Notes: generated from the letters alone by a model not told the origin. Shown: positions 51,560 through 60,734, numbered from the stretch's first letter. The stretch: DNA of 64,000 nucleotides from Paenibacillus foliorum (GCF_013141765.1 NZ_WHOD01000065.1:35034-99033), one strand, 5' to 3'. A program made the numbers and translations.

Positions 51560-51856
51560 TTAGTTTTCCTCTTCTTCTTCTTCTTCTTCTTCGCCGTCTT
51601 CTTCTTCGCCGTCTTCTTCTTCTCCGTATTCTACTTCTTCACTTAACGAATATTCTGTTTTGGATCCATTTGAATATTCCAGTTCAATTTCATCAACTTG
51701 CTCCCAATCTACATCCGTAAGCAAGCTTTCGATTGCTTCTTCTCTAGAATCATCCAAAGAATAATCTTTCTTATCACCGTTAAGATACTCCACTTGAACC
51801 TCTACGATCTCAGCATTACCTTCCAGAAACTTTTTGAAATTATCTACATTTGACAA
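51560..51856 (-). CDS. Small acidic protein with a domain shared with the collagen-like protein at 62 kb
   Basis: The protein is 98 residues from TTG 51856 (MSNVDNFKKFLEGNAEIVEV), chosen because AAGGGA lies 9 nt upstream and the start then matches the paralogue; a longer frame begins at ATG 51931. It has two half-repeats of about 30 residues, each ending in an NG-x-K turn (EYLNGDKKDYSL, LEYSNGSKTEYSL). The tail is nearly all Glu and Asp. The core REEAIESLLTDVDWEQVDEI and the following turn align with the N-terminus of the collagen-like protein at 61975 (15 of 34 identical by hand). It may be a spore-surface anchor or cation-binding protein. No family is recognised. Confidence 0.7.
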   Translation of the reverse strand: MSNVDNFKKFLEGNAEIVEVQVEYLNGDKKDYSLDDSREEAIESLLTDVDWEQVDEIELEYSNGSKTEYSLSEEVEYGEEEDGEEEDGEEEEEEEEEN

Positions 51857-52033
51857 AAATACCAATCCCTTCGGTTTAAGTTTAAAACCTCTACAGGTTT
51901 CCATCCATACTATGAATTTCCCAACGGTCATGCTATAGGCCGTTGATAGAGTAGATTAGCGGATATATCATTTTCCATGGAGGAAAGCATAGATATAGCT
52001 GATTATTTTCCCTACTAGCTGATAATCGCCCTT

Positions 52034-52060
52034 ACACTTAGAAAATTTCATCATAAATTA
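52034..52060 (+). promoter_or_regulatory. Possible sigma-K (mother-cell sporulation) promoter
   Basis: CATAAATTA (52052-52060) fits the sigma-K -10 pattern CATANNNTA, with AC 16 nt upstream as the -35. It is placed 34 nt before the nucleotidyltransferase start codon. Late mother-cell expression would agree with a spore-surface role. Pattern match only. Confidence 0.35.
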
Positions 52061-52094
52061 ATAATGTCTTCATATAGACAAGGAGGTAAAACTT

Positions 52095-53078
52095 ATGAAG
52101 GGATTAATTCTCTGTGCTGGCAAGGGCACAAGGCTCCAACCCTTTTCCAATCACAAACCTAAAGTGCTGCTTCCCGTAGCGAATAAACCCATTATTTACT
52201 ATTGTATCGAAAAGCTTGTTGAATTGGAGATTTACGAGATTGGCATTGTTATTCGTCCAGATCATTCGGCCATATTTATGGAAGAAGTAGGTGCAGGAGA
52301 GCGTTGGGGTGTAGAAATCACCTATATCAATCAGAACGTTTCCTTAGGCATTTCCGATGCGGTAAGACATGCCGAAGCCTATCTAAATAATCATTCATTC
52401 GTCTTGTTGCTTGGCGATAACTTAATAACTCAATCTCTAGAAGGGTTATGCCACTCCATACTTCAAGATAGCCGTGATGCAGCCATTCTACTAGGAAAAG
52501 TATCGAACCCCCGTGATTTTGGTATTGCCGAGATCCAAGGAGAACAGATTATTGGGTTGGAGGAAAAGCCTGCCATCCCCAAATCTGATCTTGCTATTCT
52601 TGGAGCGTATGCCTTTAAACCATCCATTTTCGAAGCCATTCATTCGATCTCCCCCTCAGCTAGAGGTGAATATGAAATTACGGACGCTATTCAATGGATG
52701 ATTAATAAAGGATATTCGGTCGCCTATCAAGTAACGGAGAAGAATTACTCAGATGTCGGCACTATGGACCGTTGGCTTGAAGCGAATCGTTGGATGCTGC
52801 AGCTCATAGACGATATTGACCTACATCGTGTTCATGATCGATATGAAGGCTGTACCTTTATTTATCCTGTATTAATTGACGCTAGCAGTGAATTAATAGA
52901 TTGTGTCGTAGGACCTTATGTGACCATCGGACCCAATGCTAGGCTGGAAAAATGCACGATTGTAAATAGTATTTTACTCGAAGGGCCCTATCTTACACCT
53001 AGCTCTGGAATCCTATCTAATACGATTATGAGCCCACAGTCTGTTTTCGTTCAAGACACTGGAGGGTCAAACGAATGA
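52095..53078 (+). CDS. Sugar-1-phosphate nucleotidyltransferase (glucose-1-phosphate thymidylyl/uridylyl type)
   Basis: This 327-residue protein starts MKGLILCAGKGTRLQPFSNH, with the nucleotide-binding signature AGKGTRL, and has KPKVLLPVANKPI, VLLLGDNLI (metal-binding Asp), EKPAIPKSD and GEYEITDAI. The C-terminal 90 residues form a left-handed beta-helix-like extension (YPVLIDASSELIDCVVGPYV). It makes a UDP- or dTDP-sugar, most likely UDP- or dTDP-glucose, feeding the dehydrogenase encoded by the next gene, which it overlaps by 4 nt. An AAGGAGGT site precedes the ATG. Confidence 0.9.
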   Translation: MKGLILCAGKGTRLQPFSNHKPKVLLPVANKPIIYYCIEKLVELEIYEIGIVIRPDHSAIFMEEVGAGERWGVEITYINQNVSLGISDAVRHAEAYLNNHSFVLLLGDNLITQSLEGLCHSILQDSRDAAILLGKVSNPRDFGIAEIQGEQIIGLEEKPAIPKSDLAILGAYAFKPSIFEAIHSISPSARGEYEITDAIQWMINKGYSVAYQVTEKNYSDVGTMDRWLEANRWMLQLIDDIDLHRVHDRYEGCTFIYPVLIDASSELIDCVVGPYVTIGPNARLEKCTIVNSILLEGPYLTPSSGILSNTIMSPQSVFVQDTGGSNE

Positions 53079-54373
53079 ATATTCTAATTATGGGTACAGG
53101 ATATGTCGGCGTAACTACTGGATTAGTATTTACGGAGCTTGGCTGGAATGTCATTGGACTTGATCCGGATCATAACAAGACAGCATCACTTTCACAAGGC
53201 GAGCTTACTTTCTATGAACCGGGATTAGATACCTTATTACGAAAGCACATTGAATCAGGCAGAATCCGTTTCACCTCCGATCCTGAGATCGCTGTGCGCG
53301 AAAGCAACGTGATCTTTCTTTGTGTTGGTACTCCCTCCGATAAAGATGGAAGTGCGGATCTTCGATTTATTCGCCAAGCTTCTGAGAGTATTGGTCAATT
53401 CATGCAAGACTATAAGCTTATTGCTGTGAAAAGCACGGTTCCCATCGGAACTAACAAGCAATTAAATCAGTGGATAACTGACGCACAAACACTTCCTATT
53501 CCATTCGATGTTGTTTCCAATCCGGAATTTCTTAGAGAAGGCTCCGCATTGAATGACGCGTTTCACCCCGACAGAATCATCATCGGTTGTGACAGCGATC
53601 AAGCAATCGATTTAATGAAAACCTTATATGAGAAAATACGGGCTCCCTTTTTCGTTACAAAGCCGAAAACCGCGGAGATGATCAAATATGCGTCGAATGC
53701 TTTCCTCGCTACTAAGATCTCATATGTCAATGAATTATCAAGACTATGCGAGAACATTGAAGTGAATATTTCCGACGTTGCTGAAGGAATGGGAATGGAT
53801 CATCGAATAGGTCAACACTTCTTAAGAGCCGGCATTGGATATGGTGGGTCTTGTTTTCCCAAAGATATTAAAGCAATGCTCTATATGGCTAAGCAGTATG
53901 GGGCCGAATTGAGTATTCTTGACAAGGTCATACAAGTCAATCAGACGCAGTATTCGCATTTCCTGAAGGTGTGGGAGCAGAAATTAGGGACCTTTCGCAA
54001 TAAAAAAATTGCCATTCTTGGCATTTCGTTTAAGCCGGATACCGATGACTTAAGGGAAGCTCCCTCCATCTCAATCATTCAGCATTTGCTCCAAATCGGC
54101 GCTACGGTCAGAGTTCACGATCCTGCTGCTAAGCTGCCTTCCGATCTGCTGTCCGATAGGCTAGAGCAGGTTGATCGGTTGGAAGAAACACTAGAGCAGT
54201 GCGATGCTTTAATACTATGCTCTGAATGGGAGCAGTACAAGAAGGCCGATTGGGTCCAGCTTAAAGCATATATGAACCAACATTTCGTTTTTGATGGAAG
54301 GAACGTGCTTGACGGCAACCACATGACGAAACTTGGCTTTCATTACTACGGTATCGGGAGGCACTACCATTGA
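53075..54373 (+). CDS. UDP-glucose/GDP-mannose 6-dehydrogenase family (YtcA/TuaD-like)
   Basis: This 432-residue protein has the N-terminal Rossmann loop GTGYVGVTTGLVFTELG, VGTPSDKDGSAD, AVKSTVPIGT, the catalytic region NPEFLREGSALNDAFHPDRI and the active-site Cys in GYGGSCFPKDIKAM. ILGISFKPDTDDLREAPS lies in the third domain. It oxidises a UDP-hexose twice to a uronic acid using NAD. It overlaps both neighbours by 4 nt (ATGA, TTGA), so the three-gene operon is tightly coupled. In Bacillus, ytcA is a sporulation relative of this type. Confidence 0.93.
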   Translation: MNILIMGTGYVGVTTGLVFTELGWNVIGLDPDHNKTASLSQGELTFYEPGLDTLLRKHIESGRIRFTSDPEIAVRESNVIFLCVGTPSDKDGSADLRFIRQASESIGQFMQDYKLIAVKSTVPIGTNKQLNQWITDAQTLPIPFDVVSNPEFLREGSALNDAFHPDRIIIGCDSDQAIDLMKTLYEKIRAPFFVTKPKTAEMIKYASNAFLATKISYVNELSRLCENIEVNISDVAEGMGMDHRIGQHFLRAGIGYGGSCFPKDIKAMLYMAKQYGAELSILDKVIQVNQTQYSHFLKVWEQKLGTFRNKKIAILGISFKPDTDDLREAPSISIIQHLLQIGATVRVHDPAAKLPSDLLSDRLEQVDRLEETLEQCDALILCSEWEQYKKADWVQLKAYMNQHFVFDGRNVLDGNHMTKLGFHYYGIGRHYH

Positions 54374-55320
54374 AAATACTAGTAACAGGTGCATCAGGGT
54401 TTATCGGTTCCCATCTTTGTGAACAGCTGCTGCAGGACGAAAATCATAATGTCATAGGATTGGATGCTTATATCAAATCCTCTACTCCTGTAAAGGCAAG
54501 AAAACATAATTTAGCTCATTTACTTCATCACCCGCGGTTTACTTTTATTAAACAAGATTTGCTGAAAACCAACTGGGAGAACCTACTTCCGAATATTGAC
54601 ATCGTCTATCATTTAGCAGGGATACCTGGAGTGCGGTCGAGCTGGGGAAAGGATTTCAAAACCTACATTAAAAATAATATTGAGGCCACCCAGCAATTAC
54701 TTGAAGGCTGTCGCCAATTCCCAGTCAAGAAATTTATCTATGCATCGACCTCATCGGTTTATGGCGAAAAAACGGGCCAAGTAAATGAAGCTGCTACTAC
54801 AGAACCTCTCTCCCCTTATGGTGTCAGCAAATTAACCGGTGAACAGCTATGCAAGGTTTACGCCCATAACGATAATGTTCCCGTTGTCATCTTAAGATTT
54901 TTTACCGTCTATGGACCAAGGCAGCGTCCAGATATGGCCTTTCACCGATTTATCAATCATATTATGCAAAATAAGCCTATCACCATTTACGGGGATGGCA
55001 ATCAGACACGTGACTTTACTTACGTTAAGGATTGCGTCACAGCTATTGCAGCTGCTGCGACAGCCGAAGGCATTATTGGCCAAACAATTAATATTGGCGG
55101 CAAGGAACGCGCTTCCGTTCTAGAGTGTATCTCCATCATCGAGGAGATATTCGGCACAAAAGTGGAGCGTCAATTTATGGGCAAAGCCTATGGAGAGCCC
55201 CGACACACATGGGCAGACATCAGTAAGGCTCAATCACTGCTTGGCTATGAGCCCCAAACCGATTTGCGTCAAGGACTCAGGGCGGAAATTATAGATATAT
55301 GCAATAACCCTTCTCTATAG
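54370..55320 (+). CDS. NAD-dependent sugar-nucleotide epimerase/dehydratase (YtcB-like)
   Basis: This 316-residue short-chain dehydrogenase fold has GASGFIGSHLCEQLL (NAD loop), HLAGIPGVRSSWG and the catalytic Ser/Tyr/Lys set: STSSVYGEKTG, then PYGVSKLTGEQL (YxxxK). FTVYGPRQRPDMAFHRFI and TRDFTYVKDCV are typical of UDP-glucuronate 4-epimerases and GalE-like enzymes. The start is TTG with GGGAGG 8 nt upstream. It probably epimerises the uronic-acid nucleotide made by the previous enzyme. Confidence 0.9.
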   Translation: MKILVTGASGFIGSHLCEQLLQDENHNVIGLDAYIKSSTPVKARKHNLAHLLHHPRFTFIKQDLLKTNWENLLPNIDIVYHLAGIPGVRSSWGKDFKTYIKNNIEATQQLLEGCRQFPVKKFIYASTSSVYGEKTGQVNEAATTEPLSPYGVSKLTGEQLCKVYAHNDNVPVVILRFFTVYGPRQRPDMAFHRFINHIMQNKPITIYGDGNQTRDFTYVKDCVTAIAAAATAEGIIGQTINIGGKERASVLECISIIEEIFGTKVERQFMGKAYGEPRHTWADISKAQSLLGYEPQTDLRQGLRAEIIDICNNPSL

Positions 55321-55375
55321 AGCAAAACCACGAACGGATATCACGCTGATAGATTTGATTCGCAAATCTAATGCA

Positions 55376-55423
55376 AAGAGGGTGTCTCAGCAAGGTCGGT
55401 TAAGACTTGCTTGACACCCTCTT
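55376..55423. terminator. Bidirectional terminator
   Basis: AAGAGGGTGTC and GACACCCTCTT form an 11-bp stem, extended by CAGCAAG and CTTGCTTG, with a short loop. It separates the sugar-nucleotide operon from the convergent MATE gene, and A/T-rich tails occur on both sides. Confidence 0.8.
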
Positions 55424-55533
55424 GATTTGGTAGAAGTCTTTGGCCCGCATTTCATCGAATATCCGTAAAATGGGTGTTACTGTGTACAGGTTTAAAGGGT
55501 CAGGTTCCATTTGTTTGGCTACTTAAACATATC

Positions 55534-56898
55534 CTAAACCGCTGCATGAGCTCCCTTTTTGTCCGGCTGAACCAGCACTTTCTTTTCCCACGCACGACTT
55601 TTCCAACGATATAACAGGACCAATCCCCGCGCCCACTCATCGATGATGAACACAGCCCATATCCCAACGAGTCCGTACGCAAAATGAATCCCCAAGAGAT
55701 AGGTTAGTGGAATGCACATTCCCCAAATTACAAAAACACCCGTAAAGACGATAAACCGCGCATCCCCCGCCGCCCGAAGGGCTTCTCCTATGACAATATT
55801 CAAACATCTGCCAGGCTCCAGCATAAAACCCATTGTAAGAAGAGCCGCACCTAGTGCAATAATCTTCGGATCACTTGTAAATAGGCTGAGCAGCTTCTCT
55901 CTAAAAAAGACAATTAGTGTGACACATCCCATTGAAAGCAGCAAGCTCAAGCCTAAGCTTCTAAACAATTGCCGATAAGCCGCCTCTTTCTCCCCAGCAC
56001 CAACAAGACGCCCGATAATGATTTGGGTTCCCCTGCCCAAGGATATGGAAAGCACCATGATGAAATACATAATGTTCTGAGTGTAAATGCGGGTTGAGAG
56101 CATCTCCGCTCCAAGTGATGTAATATAGTATGTCGTCACAATCTGGCTAGCAGCATAAGATAATTGGTTGCCGGCTGTCGGAACACCGATTCCTAGTATT
56201 TTTTTCATATGTTCTAGTTTGCATTTCACGAGGTCCTTTAAGCCCAAATTCAATTTGACCACTTTATGTAATATGAGCACATACACGATAAGCCCCAGAC
56301 ATTGGCTAACCGCAGCCGATAGAGCCACACCTGGGACACCCAGCTTTGGAAATCCCCATGGACCGAAAATGAATAAATAATTGCCTGTTAGGTTAAGAAG
56401 ATTCATTCCAATACTCACCATCATAGTATACCTGGTATAACCGTGAACCTGAGTAATCGCTGAAATGGTTAAATTTACAGCCTGAATAAATAGAACTCCT
56501 CCTACAATAGACAGATACATTTGTGCCTGGGCAAGCAAATCAAGCTCCAATCCGAACATGCCAAGCAAGGGCCTACTGAACACTACCATTACAGCGCTAA
56601 TTATGAGCCCAAAAAGAAAGTTAAGTGTAATCGCTCCAGCCGCGAACTTGCGTACGTCATCGGGTTTGTTTGCCCCCAAATACTGCGAAATAACGATTGC
56701 CGAACCCGCTGAAATCACTTGAAGCAGTAAGAATGTGAACATAATCAGTTGATTGGAAACACCTACAGCAGCTACCGCTGCGTCAGATACATGACTTACC
56801 ATGAATGTATCCGCTGTCCTCATAGACATCTGCAAAGAGGATTCAATAAATAGCGGCCATGTTATAGCGAATAAACCCAGCTTCTTAGTTTGCGTCAT
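55534..56898 (-). CDS. MATE-family multidrug/cation antiporter
   Basis: This 454-residue membrane protein has 12 predicted helices and is alone on the minus strand inside the glycosylation island. MATE signatures are the N-terminal WPLFIESSLQMSMRTADTFM, then GVSNQLIMF and PTAGNQLSYAASQIV near the seventh helix. It exports cationic drugs or metabolites by Na+ or H+ exchange. An AGGTGA site lies 9 nt before the ATG. A 46-codon open frame lies directly upstream. A role in the spore-glycan pathway is not indicated. Confidence 0.9.
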   Translation of the reverse strand: MTQTKKLGLFAITWPLFIESSLQMSMRTADTFMVSHVSDAAVAAVGVSNQLIMFTFLLLQVISAGSAIVISQYLGANKPDDVRKFAAGAITLNFLFGLIISAVMVVFSRPLLGMFGLELDLLAQAQMYLSIVGGVLFIQAVNLTISAITQVHGYTRYTMMVSIGMNLLNLTGNYLFIFGPWGFPKLGVPGVALSAAVSQCLGLIVYVLILHKVVKLNLGLKDLVKCKLEHMKKILGIGVPTAGNQLSYAASQIVTTYYITSLGAEMLSTRIYTQNIMYFIMVLSISLGRGTQIIIGRLVGAGEKEAAYRQLFRSLGLSLLLSMGCVTLIVFFREKLLSLFTSDPKIIALGAALLTMGFMLEPGRCLNIVIGEALRAAGDARFIVFTGVFVIWGMCIPLTYLLGIHFAYGLVGIWAVFIIDEWARGLVLLYRWKSRAWEKKVLVQPDKKGAHAAV

Positions 56899-56907
56899 TT
56901 CAACGAT

Positions 56908-57048
56908 TCACCTGCATTGCAAATAAGCCCACATCGATGTACCATACGGCTCCTCCAAGTGTGTATTTAATAAAACAGACCGCAACGCCTGAGCGGGATC
57001 ACAGTTGCCAGAAAGCGCATACATAAGAAAAGCTTCTATTCGAATCAT
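56908..57048 (-). CDS. Possible small protein (46 residues) upstream of the MATE gene
   Basis: An ATG at 57048 has GGGGGG 6 nt upstream and opens a 46-codon frame (MIRIEAFLMYALSGNCDPAQ, ending near AYLQCR). Its TGA stop overlaps the AGGTGA ribosome site of the MATE gene. It has ordinary coding-like composition but no recognised family. It could be a leader peptide or a small coupled protein, or chance. Confidence 0.35.
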   Translation of the reverse strand: MIRIEAFLMYALSGNCDPAQALRSVLLNTHLEEPYGTSMWAYLQCR

Positions 57049-57189
57049 TCGAGTCCCCCCTATTGTAAGCCGAAATATTCATCCGGTCAATCATGCTTCT
57101 GCAAGGCACTCCCCCATTTCTGTTTTACCGACTGGATGTATGTAACAATCATTCTGTATATCGAATAATCTAGTGATAGGAGGTGCGAT

Positions 57190-57891
57190 ATGAATCGTTT
57201 TTGGGAAAAAGTAATTAAACCCATTCTAATCAAGTATGATCCACAGCACATTGTTGAAATTGGATTCTTTCTATCAGGACGTACCACCATCAAATTGTTA
57301 GAGTACTGCAAAATGATGAATAGTAAGCTGACCGTAGTCGACCTTAACCCTGAATTTAATACTGATGCCTACGAAGCTGTTTTTGCAGAGGAGCTAGTTA
57401 TTCATAAAAAACATAGTCTTACGGCGTTACCAGATATTAACTCTGCTGATGTCGTTCTTATTGACGGCGATCATAATTGGTACACTGTCTACCACGAACT
57501 GATGAATATAGAACAGATAGCGACACAGAATGGAAAATTCCCCGTCGTCATTCTTCATGACATAGAATGGCCCTACGGAAGGCGTGATTCCTACTATTAC
57601 CCCGAATATGTTCCAATCGAGTTTCAGAAGCCGTATGCCAAAAAAGGGATGATCGCAGAGTCCAGCGAGCTTATTGAAACCGGCGGAATTAATATAGATC
57701 AGAACAATGCTTTGTATGAATATGGCGAGCAGAATGGTGTTTTGACGGCTATAGAGGATTTTCTTCAAGTAACAACCTTCGCCCTTAGCTTTCACCGCCT
57801 TGATTCCAATAATGGACTCGGTATATTAATCCCTAAAGACCAACATGCAGATGCCTTGCTGCAGTATATTATTGACACATCAGGGCTGTGA
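57190..57891 (+). CDS. Class I SAM-dependent methyltransferase-like protein
   Basis: This 233-residue protein has the SAM-binding pattern QHIVEIGFFLSGRTTIKLL (motif I like, with VEIGF replacing VEIG-x-G), LTVVDLNPEF (acidic end of strand 2) and DVVLIDGDHNWYTVYHELMN, a combination typical of Methyltransf_24/CmcI-like proteins. The later part GKFPVVILHDIEWPYGRRDS is also family-like. The start follows AGGAGGTG, 7 nt. It is the first gene of a four-gene operon with two glycosyltransferases, so it may methylate a sugar of the spore glycan. Confidence 0.8.
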   Translation: MNRFWEKVIKPILIKYDPQHIVEIGFFLSGRTTIKLLEYCKMMNSKLTVVDLNPEFNTDAYEAVFAEELVIHKKHSLTALPDINSADVVLIDGDHNWYTVYHELMNIEQIATQNGKFPVVILHDIEWPYGRRDSYYYPEYVPIEFQKPYAKKGMIAESSELIETGGINIDQNNALYEYGEQNGVLTAIEDFLQVTTFALSFHRLDSNNGLGILIPKDQHADALLQYIIDTSGL

Positions 57892-57952
57892 GTTAAACCT
57901 TTGTTCTATAGCATGATCTATTCTTGAACCTGACATAAAGGGGAAAACTATA

Positions 57953-58780
57953 ATGCCCTCATTAACCTCAATTGTTATGCTGACTCGCAATGCTTTGAAT
58001 TACACTAAAGAGTGTATAGAGAGCGTTATCCGGCATACTCCTGAAAATTTTGAGTTTGTATTTGTTGATAACGGATCGACCGATGGGACGTTGGAATATT
58101 TGCAATCGATCCCTTCGTCTAAGCTTATTTGCAATCAAGAGAATCGGGGATTTGCCGCAGGTAATAATCAAGGTATCACTGCTGCTTCCGGTGATTACAT
58201 TTGCCTGCTGAATAACGATACGGTTGTCACAGAAGGTTGGTTAACCCGCTTATTGGCTTGGCTGGATAAAGACCCCTCTATCGGTATTGTAGGACCTCGA
58301 TCCAATAATGTCGCATGGGCACAAAGAGTCAATGGTGTGAACTATCGTGACTCTAGGGAGATGGAGCAATTCGCATTACAATGGGCGCTGCTTCATAAAG
58401 ACCAAGGGTTTTTCCCCCATAAATTAATTGGCCATTGCATGCTCTTCCCTAAGAGTCTCGTAGCTCAAATTGGTGCACTGGATGAGAGGTTTTTCCCAGG
58501 AAACTATGAGGATGACGACTTTTGCCTGCGAGCCCGCATAAGCGGAAAAATATTATGGATAGCCAATGACGTCTATATTCATCATTATGGCGGAAGTACA
58601 TTTCGAACCAATCAAACTAACTATGCGGCGAGCGCACTGGACAACGCGAATAAATTTGCAAAGAAATGGAGCTTGGGCATCTCAGGCTTTGAGCTTGATA
58701 ATTATGGTTATAACCCATCCGACATTGTTGAGCGGGAGAAGCCCTTCCGAACACAAAGACACTATGTGCCATTCAAATAA
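57953..58780 (+). CDS. GT2-family glycosyltransferase
   Basis: This 275-residue GT-A enzyme has TSIVMLTRNALNYTKECIES, FVFVDNGSTDGTLEYL and the metal-binding region LLNNDTVVTEGWL (NND in place of DxD). The C-terminal segment FPGNYEDDDFCLRARISGKI, with its ED pair acting as base, is also present. This is the rhamnosyl/WcaA-like GT2 group. It lies 61 nt after the methyltransferase gene with an AAGGGG site. It probably extends the glycan on collagen-like spore proteins. Confidence 0.9.
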   Translation: MPSLTSIVMLTRNALNYTKECIESVIRHTPENFEFVFVDNGSTDGTLEYLQSIPSSKLICNQENRGFAAGNNQGITAASGDYICLLNNDTVVTEGWLTRLLAWLDKDPSIGIVGPRSNNVAWAQRVNGVNYRDSREMEQFALQWALLHKDQGFFPHKLIGHCMLFPKSLVAQIGALDERFFPGNYEDDDFCLRARISGKILWIANDVYIHHYGGSTFRTNQTNYAASALDNANKFAKKWSLGISGFELDNYGYNPSDIVEREKPFRTQRHYVPFK

Positions 58781-58803
58781 GTATGCCAAGGAGAGAAGCA
58801 CGA

Positions 58804-59763
58804 ATGAGAATCGCGCTGATAAGTCCGGATTATCTCCCGGTTCCCCCTGTGAAATATGGAGGCATAGAACGAGTTGTGTATACACTTGCAGAGGAACTTG
58901 TCGACAGGGGTCATGATGTCACTCTCTACGCACCTATAGGAAGTCAAACTAGGGCCAAACTAATTCCATACTTACATCATGGACATGATATGTGGCAAAT
59001 ACCGAGCTTCGTCAAGCTTACCCTACCTCCAGGAATCGATGTGATTCACGACCATACGCAGCTCTCCGTTGTCGGTCAGAAGAAGCTCCCTGTTCCAACG
59101 GTTTGTACGATTCACAATCCTTTGCACAACCCTGTTAAACATCCTGTATATCTTAGCAAACGGCACTTGGAGTTGTTCGGACATAATCAGGATAGGTACG
59201 TTTACAATGGATTAAACCCTGATGAATATCAATTCTCCGATCATAAGGATGATTATCTTTTGTACATTGGATCGATCATTGAATACAAAGGGGTTCATCA
59301 TGCCATAGAAGTAGCCGTACGTACGAATCAAAAATTAATTATTGCAGGGCCGATTTATGACCATAATTATTTCCATCACCAGATTATTCCGCGTATCATT
59401 GCGAATCCTAATATTCAATATATTGGAGAAGTAGGGGGACAGGAACGTCAGGACTTATTGAAAAAGGCCAGATGTATGCTCTTTCCAACTCTATGTGAGG
59501 AGCCTTTTGGTCTTGTTATGATTGAAGCTCTTGTGTGCGGCACCCCCGTCCTCGCTCTGTCTAATGGTTCTGTTTCTGAAGTTATGAGCGGATTTCCTAA
59601 TTTAATTTGTCATTCAGTTGATCAGATGGGCGAAAAAGCAGCTCATGAGGTTTTGCCAAGCTCTGACGAAATGAGAGCGTACGTGCTAAATAACTTTACA
59701 ACTAGTATAATGACTGACCGTTATCTTGACATTTACCAACAAGTCATTAATGAAGAAAGCTAA
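58804..59763 (+). CDS. GT4-family glycosyltransferase
   Basis: This protein of about 319 residues starts at the second ATG (MRIALISPDYLPVPPVKYGG), because GGAGAG lies 8 nt before it; seven codons upstream a weaker ATG exists. GT-B motifs are YGGIERVVYTLAEELVDRGH, IGSIIEYKGVHHAIEVAV, and the donor motif PTLCEEPFGLVMIEALVCGT. It is slightly short for GT4 because the acceptor domain is compact. It is in the operon with the GT2 enzyme and the beta-helix protein. Confidence 0.9.
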   Translation: MRIALISPDYLPVPPVKYGGIERVVYTLAEELVDRGHDVTLYAPIGSQTRAKLIPYLHHGHDMWQIPSFVKLTLPPGIDVIHDHTQLSVVGQKKLPVPTVCTIHNPLHNPVKHPVYLSKRHLELFGHNQDRYVYNGLNPDEYQFSDHKDDYLLYIGSIIEYKGVHHAIEVAVRTNQKLIIAGPIYDHNYFHHQIIPRIIANPNIQYIGEVGGQERQDLLKKARCMLFPTLCEEPFGLVMIEALVCGTPVLALSNGSVSEVMSGFPNLICHSVDQMGEKAAHEVLPSSDEMRAYVLNNFTTSIMTDRYLDIYQQVINEES

Positions 59764-59781
59764 CCATTTGAGGTGATTGTT

Positions 59782-60675
59782 ATGGCTGTCATTCGCGTTC
59801 CACTAGATCAGTCGACTATCCAATCCGGCGTTAATGCTGCGAAAACAGGTGATGTTGTCCTGGTTCAAAAAGGGATATATAAAGAAGTAGTACACATCAC
59901 AAACAGTTTTATTCGAATAGTGGCCGAGGACAGGAATGAAGCTATTCTTGAAGGCAACAGCTTGCTTTCTAACGCTTTTCTTTTGGATCATAGCACCGAT
60001 GTAGAAATTAGCGGATTCCGAATTAAAAATTACGCATTAAATGGAATCTTCGTTCATTCTGGAGGCCACAATCGCCTCTTGGAAAACTTGATCGAATCCA
60101 ATGGTCTACACGGTATCAGTCTTGCCTCGAATAGCAATTTCATCTGGAAAAACAATGTGATACAAAACTCTTTGGGAGGCATTGCTATTCATGGAAACGA
60201 TAACTTTACGGTAGATAACGAAATAAGCGGGAATGGCTCGGATGGTGTCGCTGTCTTTTCGGGTACCCATAACACCCTTCTAGGTAATATGGTTCTGCGA
60301 AATACAGGAAGTTCCGGGTTTTCCATATTAGGACCAAGCACCCTTATCTATGAGAACGAGCTGCGAAGCAACCACTGGGGCATTGTTCTTTACAATGAAG
60401 AGGATTTCGCTAACACTGGCATAACTGACAACAATGAAGCCGTTAATAACACATCCAAAGGTATTACTCTATTTAGGAATTCAACCAGCGCTACAGAAAG
60501 CCATGGGGAGTTGACATCAGAAAATAAATCGGTTCAATATAGGAATATTGTAAATGAACTATTGGAGAGAGTGCAGCAAACACTCGACCAAGTACCGGAC
60601 AGACAACGAACATCACAAGAAGCAAGCCTAATGGTAATTAAGCTTTATTTTGAAAGTCTGCAACCCCCTCTATAG
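59782..60675 (+). CDS. Right-handed beta-helix (NosD-like) protein without signal peptide
   Basis: This 297-residue protein starts at 59782 (MAVIRVPLDQST), with GAGGTG 6 nt upstream; a GTG three codons earlier overlaps that site. The body consists of PbH1-type coils of about 22 residues: HNRLLENLIESNGLHGISLA, SNFIWKNNVIQNSLGGIAIH, NFTVDNEISGNGSDGVAVFS and so on, about residues 60-215. The C-terminal 70 residues are helical and polar. Beta-helix proteins bind or cut polysaccharides; without a signal peptide this one would stay inside the mother cell, perhaps binding the growing spore surface. Function unknown. Confidence 0.8.
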   Translation: MAVIRVPLDQSTIQSGVNAAKTGDVVLVQKGIYKEVVHITNSFIRIVAEDRNEAILEGNSLLSNAFLLDHSTDVEISGFRIKNYALNGIFVHSGGHNRLLENLIESNGLHGISLASNSNFIWKNNVIQNSLGGIAIHGNDNFTVDNEISGNGSDGVAVFSGTHNTLLGNMVLRNTGSSGFSILGPSTLIYENELRSNHWGIVLYNEEDFANTGITDNNEAVNNTSKGITLFRNSTSATESHGELTSENKSVQYRNIVNELLERVQQTLDQVPDRQRTSQEASLMVIKLYFESLQPPL

Positions 60676-60686
60676 CCCTTTAATTA

Positions 60687-60734
60687 AAGCGGCGGCTGTT
60701 CACCCAGACATAATCCGGGGAGCGGTCGCCGTTT
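60687..60734. terminator. Long bidirectional terminator hairpin
   Basis: An 18-bp near-complete stem (AAGCGGCGGCTGTTCACCC against GGGGAGCGGTCGCCGTTT, with several G-T pairs) around an 11-nt loop. It lies between the convergent beta-helix and glycosyltransferase genes and can serve both. Confidence 0.8.
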
